A stretch of 64,000 bases of DNA from Lasioglossum baleicum. Its lineage: Eukaryota; Arthropoda; Insecta; Hymenoptera; Halictidae. The notes beneath the pieces were generated by a model. The model ran no database searches and was not told where the DNA came from. It saw only the letters and a program-made list of their open reading frames with translations. Below are positions 1-12,845 of this stretch, piece by piece (positions within the stretch are counted from its first letter, which is position 1; each line of letters opens with the position of its first letter). The stretch is from assembly GCF_051020765.1 (NCBI RefSeq), contig NW_027469284.1, forward strand, positions 1-64,000. The letters are read 5' to 3'. Made by a program: the position numbers and the translations under genes.

Positions 1-1030
1 TATGCGTTATGCGTTATGCGTTATGCGTTATGCGTTATGCGTTATGCGTTATGCGTTATGCGTTATGCGTTATGCGTTATGCGTTATGCGTTATGCGTTA
101 TGCGTTCTGCGTTATGCGTTATGCGTTATGCGTTATGCGTTATGCGTTATTCGTTATGCGTTATGCGTTATGCGTTATGCGTTATGCGTTATGCGTTATG
201 CGTTATGCGTTATGCGTTATGCGTTATGCGTTATGCGTTATGCGTTATGCGTTATGCGTTATGCGTTATGCGTTATGCGTTATGCGTTATGCGTTATGCG
301 TTATGCGTTATGCGTTATGCGTTATGCGTTATGCGTTATGCGTTATGCGTTATGCGTTATGCGTTATGCGTCATGCGTTATGCGTTATGCGTTATGCGTT
401 ATGCGTTATGCGTTATGCGTTATGCGTTATGCGTTATGCGTTATGCGTTATGCGTTATGCGTTATGCGTTATGCGTTATGCGTTATGCGTTATGCGTTAT
501 GCGTTATGCGTTATGCGTTATGCGTTATGCGTTATGCGTTATGCGTTATGCGTTATGCGTTATGCGTTATGCGTTATGCGTTATGCGTTATGCGTTATGC
601 GTTATGCGTTATGCGTTATGCGTTATGCGTTATGCGTTATGCGTTATGCGTTATGCGTTATGCGTTATGCGTTATGCGTTATGCGTTATGCGTTATGCGT
701 TATGCGTTATGCGTTATGCGTTATGCGTTATGCGTTATGCGTTATGCGTTATGCGTTATGCGTTATGCGTTATGCGTTATGCGTTATGCGTTATGCGTTA
801 TGCGTTATGCGTTATGCGTTATGCGTTATGCGTTATGCGTTATGCGTTATGCGTTATGCGTTATGCGTTATGCGTTATGCGTTATGCGTTATGCGTTATG
901 CGTTATGCGTTATGCGTTATGCGTTATGCGTTATGCGTTATGCGTTATGCGTTATGCGTTATGCGTTATGCGTTATGCGTTATGCGTTATGCGTTATGCG
1001 TTATGCGTTATGCGTTATGCGTTATGCGTT
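1..1030 (+). repeat. Nearly pure satellite at left edge
   Basis: Canonical units with only three visible diverged units: CTGCGTT at 106, ATTCGTT at about 149 and one GTCATG-type unit at about 371. From about 378 to 1030 the run is perfect (about 93 units). The spacing of these variants is repeated at 13,523-14,456, where the GTCATG unit is doubled. This is therefore the left part of a block that recurs about 13.42 kb downstream. Confidence 0.9.
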
Positions 1031-1149
1031 ACGGGTTATGCGTTACGCGTTATGCGTTATGCGTTACGCGTTATGCGTTATGCGTTATGCGTTATGCGTT
1101 ATGCGTTATGCGTTATGCGTTACGCGTTATGCGTTATGCGTTACGCGTT
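1031..1149 (+). repeat. ACGGGTT/ACGCGTT marker cluster, first copy
   Basis: One ACGGGTT unit at 1031 is followed by ACGCGTT units at 1045, 1066, 1122 and 1143, in otherwise canonical sequence. All five intervals are reproduced exactly at 14,457-14,575, a constant offset of 13,426 bases. ACGCGT is absent from the canonical array, so this cluster is a distinctive landmark. Confidence 0.9.
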
Positions 1150-1239
1150 ATGCGTTATGCGTTATGCGTTATGCGTTATGCGTTATGCGTTATGCGTTAT
1201 GCGTTATGCGTTATGCGTTATGCGTTATGCGTTATGCGT

Positions 1240-1345
1240 TATGCGTTATCCGTTATGCGTTATCCGTTATGCGTTACGCGTTATGCGTTATGCGTTATGC
1301 GTTATGCGTTAAGCGTTATACGTTATGCGATATGCGTTATTCGTT
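1240..1345 (+). repeat. Kappa marker block (type copy): ATCCGTT pair, ACGCGTT, AAGCGTT, ATTCGTT
   Basis: Two ATCCGTT units separated by one canonical unit, then ACGCGTT, then three or four canonical units, AAGCGTT, ATACGTT, an ATGCGAT (or GACATG) unit and ATTCGTT. The block recurs dozens of times from here to about 47.9 kb, including near 1885-1980, 2790-2890, 5700, 6460-6560, 7495-7590, 15,330-15,420, 16,245-16,340, 26,660-26,850, 29,220-29,320, 32,095-32,190, 38,170-38,260, 44,860-44,960 and 47,820-47,910. Its AAGCGTT unit makes TAA and supplies many of the rare + strand stops. It is shared by domains 1 and 2, so it predates their separation. Confidence 0.8.
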
Positions 1346-2430
1346 ATGCGTTATGCGTTATGCGTTATGCGTTATGCGTTATGCGTTATGCGTTATGCGT
1401 TATGCGTTATGCGTTATGCGTTATGCGTTATGCGTTATGCGTTATGCGTTATGCGTTATGCGTTATGCGTCATGCGTTATGCGTTATGCGTCATGCGTTA
1501 TGCGTTATGCGTTATGCGTTATGCGTTATGCGTTATGCGTTATGCGTTATGCGTTATGCGTTATGCGTTATGCGTTATGCGTTATGCGTTATGCGTTATG
1601 CGTTATGCGTTATGCGTTATGCGTTATGCGTTATGCGTTATGCGTTATGCGTTATGCGTTATGCGTTATGCGTTATGCGTTATGCGTTATGCGTTATGCG
1701 TTATGCGTTATGCGTTATGCGTTATGCGTTATGCGTTATGCGTTATGCGTTATGCGTTATGCGTTATGCGTTATGCGTTATGCGTTATGCGTTATGCGTT
1801 ATGCGTTATGCGTTATGCGTTATGCGTTATGCGTTATGCGTTATGCGTTATGCGTTATGCGTTATGCGTTATGCGTTATGCGTTATCCGTTATGCGTTAT
1901 CCGTTATGCGTTACGCGTTATGCGTTATGCGTTATGCGTTATGCGTTAAGCGTTATACGTTATGCGACATGCGTTATTCGTTATGCGTTTTGCGTTATGC
2001 GTTATGCGTTATGCGTTATGCGTTATGCGTTATGCGTTATGCGTTATGCGTTATGCGTTATGCGTTATGCGTTATGCGTTATGCGTTATGCGTTATGCGT
2101 TATGCGTTATGCGTTATGCGTTATGCATTATGCTTTATGCGTTATGCGTTATGCGTTATGCGTTATGCGTCATGCGTTATGCGTTATGCGTTCTGCGTTA
2201 TGCGTTATGCGATATGCGTTATGCGTTATGCGTTATGCGTTATGCGTTAAGCGTTATACGTTATGCGATATGCGTTATTCGTTATGCGTTATGCGTTATG
2301 CGTTATGCGTTATGCGTTATGCGTTATGCGTTATGCGTTATGCGTTATGCGTTATGCGTTATGCGTTATGCGTTATGCGTTATGCGTTATGCGTAATGCG
2401 TTATGCGTTATGCGTTATGCGTTATGCGTA

Positions 2431-2512
2431 ATGTGTCATGCGTTATGCGTTATGCGTTATGGACTATGCTTTATGCGGTATGCGTTGTGGGTTATCCGTT
2501 ATGCGTCATGCG
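2431..2512 (+). repeat. Alpha marker block (type copy); 30 in the window
   Basis: Alpha starts with ATGTGTCATG, then after two or three canonical units has ATGGACT, a CTTTATGC-type unit, CGGTATGC or CGTTATGC, GTTGTGGG, GTTATCCG and GCGTCATG. Anchors (start of ATGTGTCATG) are at 2431, 5903, 7121, 10593, 11727, 15878, 19364, 20498, 22178, 25048, 27043, 28107, 29108, 30319, 30963, 32006, 32972, 34358, 35639, 36577, 37641, 37872, 39230, 39461, 39930, 40728, 41729, 42926, 44312 and 46825. All equal 2 modulo 7. Copies up to 22,178, plus 27,043 and 28,107, have CGGTATGC; most of the others have CGTTATGC. The copies at 37,641 and 39,230 are cut short after CTTTATGC. The last has CTCTGC in place of CTATGC. 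The block diverges from the unit mainly by substitution and is not found right of 48.5 kb. Confidence 0.9.
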
Positions 2513-3480
2513 TTATGCGTTATGCGTTATGCGTTATGCGTTATGCGTTATGCGTTATGCGTTATGCGTTATGCGTTATGCGTTATGCGTTATGCGTTAT
2601 GCGTTATGCGTTATGCGTTATGCGTTATGCGTTATGCGTTATGCGTTATGCGTTATGCGTTATGCGTTATGCGTTATGCGCTATGCGTTATGCGTTATGC
2701 GTTATGCGTTATGCGTTATGCGTTATGCGTTATGCGTTATGCGTTATGCGTTATGCGTTATGCGTTATGCGTTATGCGTTATGCGTTATGCGTTATCCGT
2801 TATGCGTTATCCGTTATGCGTTACGCGTTATGCGTTATGCGTTATGCGTTATGCGTTAAGCGTTATACGTTATGCGATATGCGTTATTCGTTATGCGTTA
2901 TGCGTTATGCGTTATGCGTTATGCGTTATGCGTTATGCGTTATGCGTTATGCGTTATGCGTTATGCGTTATGCGTTATGCGTTATGCGTTATGCGTTATG
3001 CGTTATGCGTTATGCGTTATGCGTTATGCGTTATGCGTTATGCGTTATGCGTTATGCGTTATGCGTTATGCGTTATGCGTTATGCATTATGCTTTATGCG
3101 TTATGCGTTATGCGTTATGCGTTATGCGTCATGCGTTATGCGTTATGCGTTCTGCGTTATGCGTTATGCGATATGCGTTATGCGTTATGCGTTATGCGTT
3201 ATGCGTTATGCATTATGCGTTATGCGTTATGCGTTATGCGTCATGCGTTATGCGTTATGCGTTCTGCGTTATGCGTTATGCGATATGCGTTATGCGTTAT
3301 GCGTTATGCGTTATGCGTTATGCGTTATGCGTTATGCGTTATGCGTTATGCGTTATGCGTTATGCGTTATGCGTTATGCGTTATGCGTTATGCGTTATGC
3401 GTTATGCGTTATGCGTTATGCGTTATGCGTTATGCGTTATGCGTTATGCGTTATGCGTTATGCGTTATGCGTTATGCGTT

Positions 3481-4418
3481 ATGACTTTTTCATTGAACGT
3501 TATGCGTTATGCGATATGCGTTATGCGTTATGCGTTATGCGTTATGCGTTATGCGTTATGCGTTATGCGTTATGCGTTATGCGTTATGCGTTATGCGTTA
3601 TGCGTTATGCGTTATGCGTTATGCGTTATGCGTTATGCGTTATGCGTTATGCGTTATGCGTTATGCGTTATGCGTTATGCGTTATGCGTTATGCGTTATG
3701 CGTTATGCGTTATGCGTTATGCGTTATGCGTTATGCGTTATGCGTTATGCGTTATGCGTTATGCGTTATGCGTTATGCGTTATGCGTTATGCGTTATGCG
3801 TTATGCGTTATGCGTTATGCGTTATGCGTTATGCGTTATGCGTTATGCGTTATGCGTTATGCGTTATGCGTTATGCGTTATGCGATATGCGATATGCGTT
3901 ATGCGTTATGCGTTATGCGTTATGACTTTTTCATTGAACGTTATGCGTTATGCGATATGCGTTATGCGTTATGCGTTATGCGTTATGCGTTATGCGTTAT
4001 GCGTTATGCGTTATGCGTTATGCGTTATGCGTTATGCGTTATGCGTTATGCGTTATGCGTTATGCGTTATGCGTTATGCGTTATGCGTTATGCGTTATGC
4101 GTTATGCGTTATGCGTTATGCGTTATGCGTTATGCGTTATGCGTTATGCGTTATGCGTTATGCGTTATGCGTTATGCGTTATGCGTTATGCGTTATGCGT
4201 TATGCGTTATGCGTTATGCGTTATGCGTTATGCGTTATGCGTTATGCGTTATGCGTTATGCGTCATGCGTTATGCGTTATGCGTTATGCGTTATGCGTCA
4301 TGCGTCATGCGTTATGCGTTATGCGTTATGCGTTATGCGTTATCCGTTATGCGTTACGCGTTACGCGATATGCGTTATGCGTTATGCGTTATGCGTTATG
4401 ACTTTTTCATTGAACGTT
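3481..4418 (+). repeat. Gamma block triplet in A1
   Basis: Gamma is three consecutive units so diverged that they look foreign: ATGACTT, then TTTCATT, then GAACGTT. It is exactly 21 bases, so register is kept, and it is followed by an ATGCGAT unit. Copies start at 3481, 3922 and 4398 (spacings 441 and 476). The core ACTTTTTCATTGA contains the only five-T run I noticed in the array. Whether gamma is a decayed satellite trimer or an inserted fragment cannot be told by eye; the kept register favours decay. Confidence 0.88.
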
Positions 4419-4796
4419 ATGCGTTATGCGATATGCGTTATGCGTTATGCGTTATGCGTTATGCGTTATGCGTTATGCGTTATGCGTTATGCGTTATGCG
4501 TTATGCGTTATGCGTTATGCGTTATGCGTTATGCGTTATGCGTTATGCGTTATGCGTTATGCGTTATGCGTTATGCGTTATGCGTTATGCGTTATGCGTT
4601 ATGCGTTATGCGTTATGCGTTATGCGTTATGCGTTATGCGTTATGCGTTATGCGTTATGCGTTATGCGTTATGCGTTATGCGTTATGCGTTATGCGTTAT
4701 GCGTCATGCGTTATGCGTTATGCGTTATGCGTTATGCGTCATGCGTCATGCGTTATGCGTTATGCGTTATGCGTTATGCGTTATCCGTTATGCGTT

Positions 4797-4992
4797 ACGC
4801 GTTACGCGTTACGCGTTACGCGTTACGCGTTATGCGTCATGCGTTATCCGTTATGCGTTATGCGTTATGCGTTATGCGTTATGCGTTATGCGTTATGCGT
4901 TATGCGTTATGCGTTATGCGTTATGCGTTATGCGTTATCCGTTATGCGTTACGCGTTACGCGTTACGCGTTACGCGTTACGCGTTACGCGTT
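4797..4992 (+). repeat. Runs of ACGCGTT (five plus six) in A1
   Basis: Five consecutive ACGCGTT units start at 4797 and six more at 4951, in a stretch also carrying ATCCGTT and GTCATG units. Each holds an ACGCGT hexamer, which canonical units lack. Such runs show that one substituted unit was amplified locally before the HOR was copied, since the same five-plus-six pattern is in A2 and A3. Confidence 0.9.
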
Positions 4993-6840
4993 ATGCGTTA
5001 TGCGTTATGCGTTATGCGTTATGCGTTATGCGTTATGCGTTATGCGTTATGCGTTATGCGTTATGCGTTATGCGTTATGCGTTATGCGTTATGCGTTATG
5101 CGTTATGCGTTATGCGTTATGCGTTATGCGTTATGCGTTATGCGTTATGCGTTATGCGTTATGCGTTATGCGTTATGCGTTATGCGTTATGCGTTATGCG
5201 TTATGCGTTATGCGTTATGCGTTATACGTTATGCGTTATGCGTTATGCGTTATGCGTTATGCGTTATGCGTTATGCGTTATGCGTTATGCGTTATGCGTT
5301 ATGCGTTATGCGTTATGCGTTATGCGTTATGCGTTATGCGTTATGCGTTATGCGTTATGCGTTATGCGTTATGCGTTATGCGTTACGCGTTATGCGTTAT
5401 GCGATATGCGTTATTCGTTATGCGTTATGCGTTATGCGTTATGCGTTATGCGTTTTGCGTTATGCGTTATGCGTTATGCGTTATGCGTTATGCGTTATGC
5501 GTTATGCGTTATGCGTTATGCGTTATGCGTTATGCGTTATGCGTTATGCGTTATGCATTATGCTTTATGCGTTATGCGTTATGCGTTATGCGTTATGCGT
5601 TATGCGTCATGCGTTATGCGTTATGCGTTCTGCGTTATGCGTTATGCGATATGCGTTATGCGTTATGCGTTATGCGTTATGCGTTATGCGTTATGCGTTA
5701 AGCGTTATACGTTATGCGATATGCGTTATTCGTTATGCGTTATGCGTTATGCGTTATGCGTTATGCGTTATGCGTTATGCGTTATGCGTTATGCGTTATG
5801 CGTTATGCGTTATGCGTTATGCGTTATGCGTTATGCGTTATGCGTTATGCGTAATGCGTTATGCATTATGCGTTATGCGTTATGCGTAATGCGTTATGAG
5901 TAATGTGTCATGCGTTATGCGTTATGGACTATGCTTTATGCGGTATGCGTTGTGGGTTATCCGTTATGCGTCATGCGTTATGCGTTATGCGTTATGCGTT
6001 ATGCGTTATGCGTTATGCGTTATGCGTTATGCGTTATGCGTTATGCGTTATGCGTTATGCGTTACGCGTTATGCGTTATGCGTTATGCGTTATGGGTTAT
6101 GCGTTATGCGTTATGCGTTATGCGTTATGCGTTATGCGTTATGCGTTATGCGTTATGCGTTATGCGTTATGCGTTATGCGTTATGCGTTATGCGTTATGC
6201 GTTATGCGTTATGCGTTATGCGTTATGCGTTATGCGTTATGCGTTATGCGTTATGCGTTATGCGTTATGCGTTATGCGTTATGCGTTATGCGTTATGCGT
6301 TATGCGTTATGCGTTATGCGTTATGCGTTATGCGTTATGCGTTATGCGTTATGCGTTATGCGTTATGCGTTATGCGTTATGCGTTATGCGTTATGCGTTA
6401 TGCGTTATGCGTTATGCGTTATGCGTTATGCGTTATGCGTTATGCGTTATGCGTTATGCGTTATCCGTTATGCGTTATCCGTTATGCGTTACGCGTTATG
6501 CGTTATGCGTTATGCCATATGCGTTAAGCGTTATACGTTATGCGACATGCGTTATTCGTTATGCGTTTTGCGTTATGCGTTATGCGTTATGCGTTATGCG
6601 TTATGCGTTATGCGTTATGCGTTATGCGTTATGCGTTATGCGTTATGCGTTATGCGTTATGCGTTATGCGTTATGCGTTATGCGTTATGCATTATGCTTT
6701 ATGCGTTATGCGTTATGCGTTATGCGTTATGCGTCATGCGTTATGCGTTATGCGTTCTGCGTTATGCGTTATGCGATATGCGTTATGCGTTATGCGTTAT
6801 GCGTTATGCGTTATGCGTTATGCGTTAAGCGTTATACGTT

Positions 6841-6952
6841 ATGCGATATGCGTTATTCGTTATGCGTTATGCGTTATGCGTTATGCGTTATGCGTTATGC
6901 GATATGCGTTATGCGTTATGCGTTATGCGTTATGCGTTAAGCGTTATACGTT
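6841..6952 (+). repeat. Extra 112-base local duplication in A1
   Basis: Two copies of the composite AAGCGTT, ATACGTT, ATGCGAT, ATGCGTT, ATTCGTT block lie 112 bases (16 units) apart here, with short pure runs and one extra ATGCGAT between them. The corresponding sites in A2 (near 11,517) and A3 (near 20,288) have a single copy followed by a longer pure run. This is a small tandem duplication of whole units. Confidence 0.75.
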
Positions 6953-8177
6953 ATGCGATATGCGTTATTCGTTATGCGTTATGCGTTATGCGTTATGCGT
7001 TATGCGTTATGCGTTATGCGTTATGCGTTATGCGTTATGCGTTATGCGTTATGCGTTATGCGTTATGCGTTATGCGTTATGCGTAATGCGTTATGCGTTA
7101 TGCGTTATGCGTTATGCGTAATGTGTCATGCGTTATGCGTTATGCGTTATGGACTATGCTTTATGCGGTATGCGTTGTGGGTTATCCGTTATGCGTCATG
7201 CGTTATGCGTTATGCGTTATGCGTTATGCGTTATGCGTTATGCGTTATGCGTTATGCGTTATGCGTTATGCGTTATGCGTTATGCGTTATGCGTTATGCG
7301 TTATGCGTTATGCGTTATGCGTTATGCGTTATGCGTTATGCGTTATGCGTTATGCGTTATGCGTTATGCGTTATGCGCTATGCGTTATGCGTTATGCGTT
7401 ATGCGTTATGCGTTATGCGTTATGCGTTATGCGTTATGCGTTATGCGTTATGCGTTATGCGTTATGCGTTATGCGTTATGCGTTATGCGTTATCCGTTAT
7501 GCGTTATCCGTTATGCGTTACGCGTTATGCGTTATGCGTTATGCGTTATGCGTTAAGCGTTATACGTTATGCGATATGCGTTATTCGTTATGCGTTATGC
7601 GTTATGCGTTATGCGTTATGCGTTATGCGTTATGCGTTATGCGTTATGCGTTATGCGTTATGCGTTATGCGTTATGCGTTATGCGTTATGCGTTATGCGT
7701 TATGCGTTATGCGTTATGCGTTATGCGTTATGCGTTATGCGTTATGCGTTATGCGTTATGCGTTATGCGTTATGCGTTATGCATTATGCTTTATGCGTTA
7801 TGCGTTATGCGTTATGCGTTATGCGTCATGCGTTATGCGTTATGCGTTCTGCGTTATGCGTTATGCGATATGCGTTATGCGTTATGCGTTATGCGTTATG
7901 CGTTATGCATTATGCGTTATGCGTTATGCGTTATGCGTCATGCGTTATGCGTTATGCGTTCTGCGTTATGCGTTATGCGATATGCGTTATGCGTTATGCG
8001 TTATGCGTTATGCGTTATGCGTTATGCGTTATGCGTTATGCGTTATGCGTTATGCGTTATGCGTTATGCGTTATGCGTTATGCGTTATGCGTTATGCGTT
8101 ATGCGTTATGCGTTATGCGTTATGCGTTATGCGTTATGCGTTATGCGTTATGCGTTATGCGTTATGCGTTATGCGTT

Positions 8178-9108
8178 ATGACTTTTTCATTGAACGTTAT
8201 GCGTTATGCGATATGCGTTATGCGTTATGCGTTATGCGTTATGCGTTATGCGTTATGCGTTATGCGTTATGCGTTATGCGTTATGCGTTATGCGTTATGC
8301 GTTATGCGTTATGCGTTATGCGTTATGCGTTATGCGTTATGCGTTATGCGTTATGCGTTATGCGTTATGCGTTATGCGTTATGCGTTATGCGTTATGCGT
8401 TATGCGTTATGCGTTATGCGTTATGCGTTATGCGTTATGCGTTATGCGTTATGCGTTATGCGTTATGCGTTATGCGTTATGCGTTATGCGTTATGCGTTA
8501 TGCGTTATGCGTTATGCGTTATGCGTTATGCGTTATGCGTTATGCGTTATGCGTTATGCGTTATGCGTTATGCGATATGCGATATGCGTTATGCGTTATG
8601 CGTTATGCGTTATGACTTTTTCATTGAACGTTATGCGTTATGCGATATGCGTTATGCGTTATGCGTTATGCGTTATGCGTTATGCGTTATGCGTTATGCG
8701 TTATGCGTTATGCGTTATGCGTTATGCGTTATGCGTTATGCGTTATGCGTTATGCGTTATGCGTTATGCGTTATGCGTTATGCGTTATGCGTTATGCGTT
8801 ATGCGTTATGCGTTATGCGTTATGCGTTATGCGTTATGCGTTATGCGTTATGCGTTATGCGTTATGCGTTATGCGTTATGCGTTATGCGTTATGCGTTAT
8901 GCGTTATGCGTTATGCGTTATGCGTTATGCGTTATGCGTTATGCGTTATGCGTCATGCGTTATGCGTTATGCGTTATGCGTTATGCGTCATGCGTCATGC
9001 GTTATGCGTTATGCGTTATGCGTTATGCGTTATCCGTTATGCGTTACGCGTTACGCGATATGCGTTATGCGTTATGCGTTATGCGTTATGACTTTTTCAT
9101 TGAACGTT
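8178..9108 (+). repeat. Gamma block triplet in A2
   Basis: Gamma blocks start at 8178, 8612 and 9088 (spacings 434 and 476), the GAAC form. The first interval is one unit shorter than in A1 and the second is identical. Confidence 0.88.
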
Positions 9109-9486
9109 ATGCGTTATGCGATATGCGTTATGCGTTATGCGTTATGCGTTATGCGTTATGCGTTATGCGTTATGCGTTATGCGTTATGCGTTATGCGTTA
9201 TGCGTTATGCGTTATGCGTTATGCGTTATGCGTTATGCGTTATGCGTTATGCGTTATGCGTTATGCGTTATGCGTTATGCGTTATGCGTTATGCGTTATG
9301 CGTTATGCGTTATGCGTTATGCGTTATGCGTTATGCGTTATGCGTTATGCGTTATGCGTTATGCGTTATGCGTTATGCGTTATGCGTTATGCGTCATGCG
9401 TTATGCGTTATGCGTTATGCGTTATGCGTCATGCGTCATGCGTTATGCGTTATGCGTTATGCGTTATGCGTTATCCGTTATGCGTT

Positions 9487-9682
9487 ACGCGTTACGCGTT
9501 ACGCGTTACGCGTTACGCGTTATGCGTCATGCGTTATCCGTTATGCGTTATGCGTTATGCGTTATGCGTTATGCGTTATGCGTTATGCGTTATGCGTTAT
9601 GCGTTATGCGTTATGCGTTATGCGTTATCCGTTATGCGTTACGCGTTACGCGTTACGCGTTACGCGTTACGCGTTACGCGTT
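9487..9682 (+). repeat. Runs of ACGCGTT (five plus six) in A2
   Basis: Consecutive ACGCGTT units occur at 9487-9521 (five) and 9641-9682 (six), offset 4,690 from the A1 runs with no change in unit number. Confidence 0.9.
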
Positions 9683-12426
9683 ATGCGTTATGCGTTATGC
9701 GTTATGCGTTATGCGTTATGCGTTATGCGTTATGCGTTATGCGTTATGCGTTATGCGTTATGCGTTATGCGTTATGCGTTATGCGTTATGCGTTATGCGT
9801 TATGCGTTATGCGTTATGCGTTATGCGTTATGCGTTATGCGTTATGCGTTATGCGTTATGCGTTATGCGTTATGCGTTATGCGTTATGCGTTATGCGTTA
9901 TGCGTTATGCGTTATACGTTATGCGTTATGCGTTATGCGTTATGCGTTATGCGTTATGCGTTATGCGTTATGCGTTATGCGTTATGCGTTATGCGTTATG
10001 CGTTATGCGTTATGCGTTATGCGTTATGCGTTATGCGTTATGCGTTATGCGTTATGCGTTATGCGTTATGCGTTACGCGTTATGCGTTATGCGATATGCG
10101 TTATTCGTTATGCGTTATGCGTTATGCGTTATGCGTTATGCGTTTTGCGTTATGCGTTATGCGTTATGCGTTATGCGTTATGCGTTATGCGTTATGCGTT
10201 ATGCGTTATGCGTTATGCGTTATGCGTTATGCGTTATGCGTTATGCATTATGCTTTATGCGTTATGCGTTATGCGTTATGCGTTATGCGTTATGCGTCAT
10301 GCGTTATGCGTTATGCGTTCTGCGTTATGCGTTATGCGATATGCGTTATGCGTTATGCGTTATGCGTTATGCGTTATGCGTTATGCGTTAAGCGTTATAC
10401 GTTATGCGATATGCGTTATTCGTTATGCGTTATGCGTTATGCGTTATGCGTTATGCGTTATGCGTTATGCGTTATGCGTTATGCGTTATGCGTTATGCGT
10501 TATGCGTTATGCGTTATGCGTTATGCGTTATGCGTTATGCGTAATGCGTTATGCATTATGCGTTATGCGTTATGCGTAATGCGTTATGAGTAATGTGTCA
10601 TGCGTTATGCGTTATGGACTATGCTTTATGCGGTATGCGTTGTGGGTTATCCGTTATGCGTCATGCGTTATGCGTTATGCGTTATGCGTTATGCGTTATG
10701 CGTTATGCGTTATGCGTTATGCGTTATGCGTTATGCGTTATGCGTTATGCGTTACGCGTTATGCGTTATGCGTTATGCGTTATGGGTTATGCGTTATGCG
10801 TTATGCGTTATGCGTTATGCGTTATGCGTTATGCGTTATGCGTTATGCGTTATGCGTTATGCGTTATGCGTTATGCGTTATGCGTTATGCGTTATGCGTT
10901 ATGCGTTATGCGTTATGCGTTATGCGTTATGCGTTATGCGTTATGCGTTATGCGTTATGCGTTATGCGTTATGCGTTATGCGTTATGCGTTATGCGTTAT
11001 GCGTTATGCGTTATGCGTTATGCGTTATGCGTTATGCGTTATGCGTTATGCGTTATGCGTTATGCGTTATGCGTTATGCGTTATGCGTTATGCGTTATGC
11101 GTTATGCGTTATGCGTTATGCGTTATGCGTTATGCGTTATCCGTTATGCGTTATCCGTTATGCGTTACGCGTTATGCGTTATGCGTTATGCCATATGCGT
11201 TAAGCGTTATACGTTATGCGACATGCGTTATTCGTTATGCGTTTTGCGTTATGCGTTATGCGTTATGCGTTATGCGTTATGCGTTATGCGTTATGCGTTA
11301 TGCGTTATGCGTTATGCGTTATGCGTTATGCGTTATGCGTTATGCGTTATGCGTTATGCGTTATGCATTATGCTTTATGCGTTATGCGTTATGCGTTATG
11401 CGTTATGCGTCATGCGTTATGCGTTATGCGTTCTGCGTTATGCGTTATGCGATATGCGTTATGCGTTATGCGTTATGCGTTATGCGTTATGCGTTATGCG
11501 TTAAGCGTTATACGTTATGCGATATGCGTTATTCGTTATGCGTTATGCGTTATGCGTTATGCGTTATGCGTTATGCGTTATGCGTTATGCGTTATGCGTT
11601 ATGCGTTATGCGTTATGCGTTATGCGTTATGCGTTATGCGTTATGCGTTATGCGTTATGCGTTATGCGTTATGCGTAATGCGTTATGCATTATGCGTTAT
11701 GCGTTATGCGTAATGCGTTATGAGTAATGTGTCATGCGTTATGCGTTATGCGTTATGGACTATGCTTTATGCGGTATGCGTTGTGGGTTATCCGTTATGC
11801 GTCATGCGTTATGCGTTATGCGTTATGCGTTATGCGTTATGCGTTATGCGTTATGCGTTATGCGTTATGCGTTATGCGTTATGCGTTATGCGTTATGCGT
11901 TATGCGTTATGCGTTATGCGTTATGCGTTATGCGTTATGCGTTATGAGTTATGCGTTATGCGTTATGCGTTATGCGTTATGCGCTATGCGTTATGCGTTA
12001 TGCGTTATGCGTTATGCGTTATGCGTTATGCGTTATGCGTTATGCGTTATGCGTTATGCGTTATGCGTTATGCGTTATGCGTTATCCGTTATGCGTTATC
12101 CGTTATGCGTTACGCGTTATGCGTTATGCGTTATGCGTTATGCGTTATGCGTTATGCGTTATGCGTTATGCGTTATGCGTTATGCGTTATGCGTTATGCG
12201 TTATGCGTTATGCGTTATGCGTTATGCGTTATGCGTTATGCGTTATGCGTTATGCGTTATGCGTTATGCGTTATGCGTTATGCGTTATGCGTTATGCGTT
12301 ATGCGTTATGCGTTATGCGTTATGCGTTATGCGTTATGCGTTATGCGTTATGCGTTATGCGTTATGCGTTATGCGTTATGCGTTATGCGTTATGCGTTAT
12401 GCGTTATGCGTTATGCGTTATGCGTT

Positions 12427-12447
12427 ATGACTTTTTCATTGAACGTT
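12427..12447 (+). repeat. Single gamma block right of A2
   Basis: A lone GAAC-form gamma lies 700 bases after the alpha at 11,727. Its partner at 21,198 lies 700 bases after the alpha at 20,498. The equal distances show that the A2/A3 match extends past the HOR itself. Confidence 0.88.
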
Positions 12448-12845
12448 ATGCGTTATGCGATATGCGTTATGCGTTATGCGTTATGCGTTATGCGTTATGC
12501 GTTATGCGTTATGCGTTATGCGTTATGCGTTATGCGTTATGCGTTATGCGTTATGCGTTATGCGTTATGCGTTATGCGTTATGCGTTATGCGTTATGCGT
12601 TATGCGTTATGCGTTATGCGTTATGCGTTATGCGTTATGCGTTATGCGTTATGCGTTATGCGTTATGCGTTATGCGTTATGCGTTATGCGTTATGCGTTA
12701 TGCGTTATGCGTTATGCGTTATGCGTTATGCGTTATGCGTTATGCGTTATGCGTTATGCGTTATGCGTTATGCGTTATGCGTTATGCGTTATGCGTTATG
12801 CGTTATGCGTTATGCGTTATGCGTTATGCGTTATGCGTTATCCGT

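Larger units (their letters stand above)
2431..7120 (+). repeat. 4.69 kb higher-order repeat, copy A1
   Basis: A1 opens with an alpha block (ATGTGTCATG at 2431) and carries gamma blocks at 3481, 3922 and 4398, ACGCGTT clusters at 4797 and 4951, and a second alpha at 5903. The next HOR starts at 7121. Matching alphas in A1 and A2 are exactly 4,690 bases (670 units) apart. A1 differs from its relatives by an extra 112-base segment near 6841. All internal distances are multiples of 7. Confidence 0.88.
7121..11726 (+). repeat. 4.6 kb higher-order repeat, copy A2
   Basis: A2 repeats A1 marker for marker: alpha at 7121 and 10,593, gamma at 8178, 8612 and 9088, ACGCGTT clusters at 9487 and 9641, and a GCCATATG unit near 11,189. 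Relative to A1, one unit is gained before the first gamma and one lost between the first two gammas. A2 lacks the extra 112 bases of A1, so its alpha-to-alpha length is 4,606. Confidence 0.88.
104..12841 (+). repeat. Large duplicated block, long form (S1)
   Basis: Markers in this block recur in the same order between about 13,523 and 21,605. Examples are 106 to 13,525, 1031 to 14,457, 2431 to 15,878, 3481 to 16,928, 12,427 to 21,198, and the ATCCGTT unit near 12,839 to 21,603. S1 contains two tandem copies of a ~4.6-4.7 kb HOR where the other block has one. The offset is about 13.42-13.45 kb on the left part and 8.75-8.77 kb on the right part, as expected if the blocks differ by one HOR unit. 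Small differences are whole multiples of 7 bases. The left end may be nearer the window edge, because the first 100 bases are pure unit and carry no marker. Confidence 0.8.

Noticed and set aside
3481..3501. Gamma as a transposon footprint or insertion
   Set aside because: No target duplication or terminal repeats are seen, it is exactly three units long and keeps register, so decay of existing units is simpler.
3481..4418. CRISPR array (regular repeats with different sequence between)
   Set aside because: The intervening sequence is the same satellite unit, not unique spacers, and repeat spacing is far too long; no cas genes occur.
4797..4992. ACGCGT clusters as MBF (MluI cell-cycle box) control elements
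   Set aside because: They arise by one transition from the satellite unit, lie in a gene-free array and are copied with the HOR; nothing suggests regulatory use.
2403..5903. Very long + strand open frames (up to about 1,280 codons) that look like repeat proteins
   Set aside because: They are the reading of ATGCGTT in any frame. All three frames are open at once, starts occur every 7 bases, variants ignore codon position, indels are 7 rather than multiples of 3, and no unique flank or signal exists.
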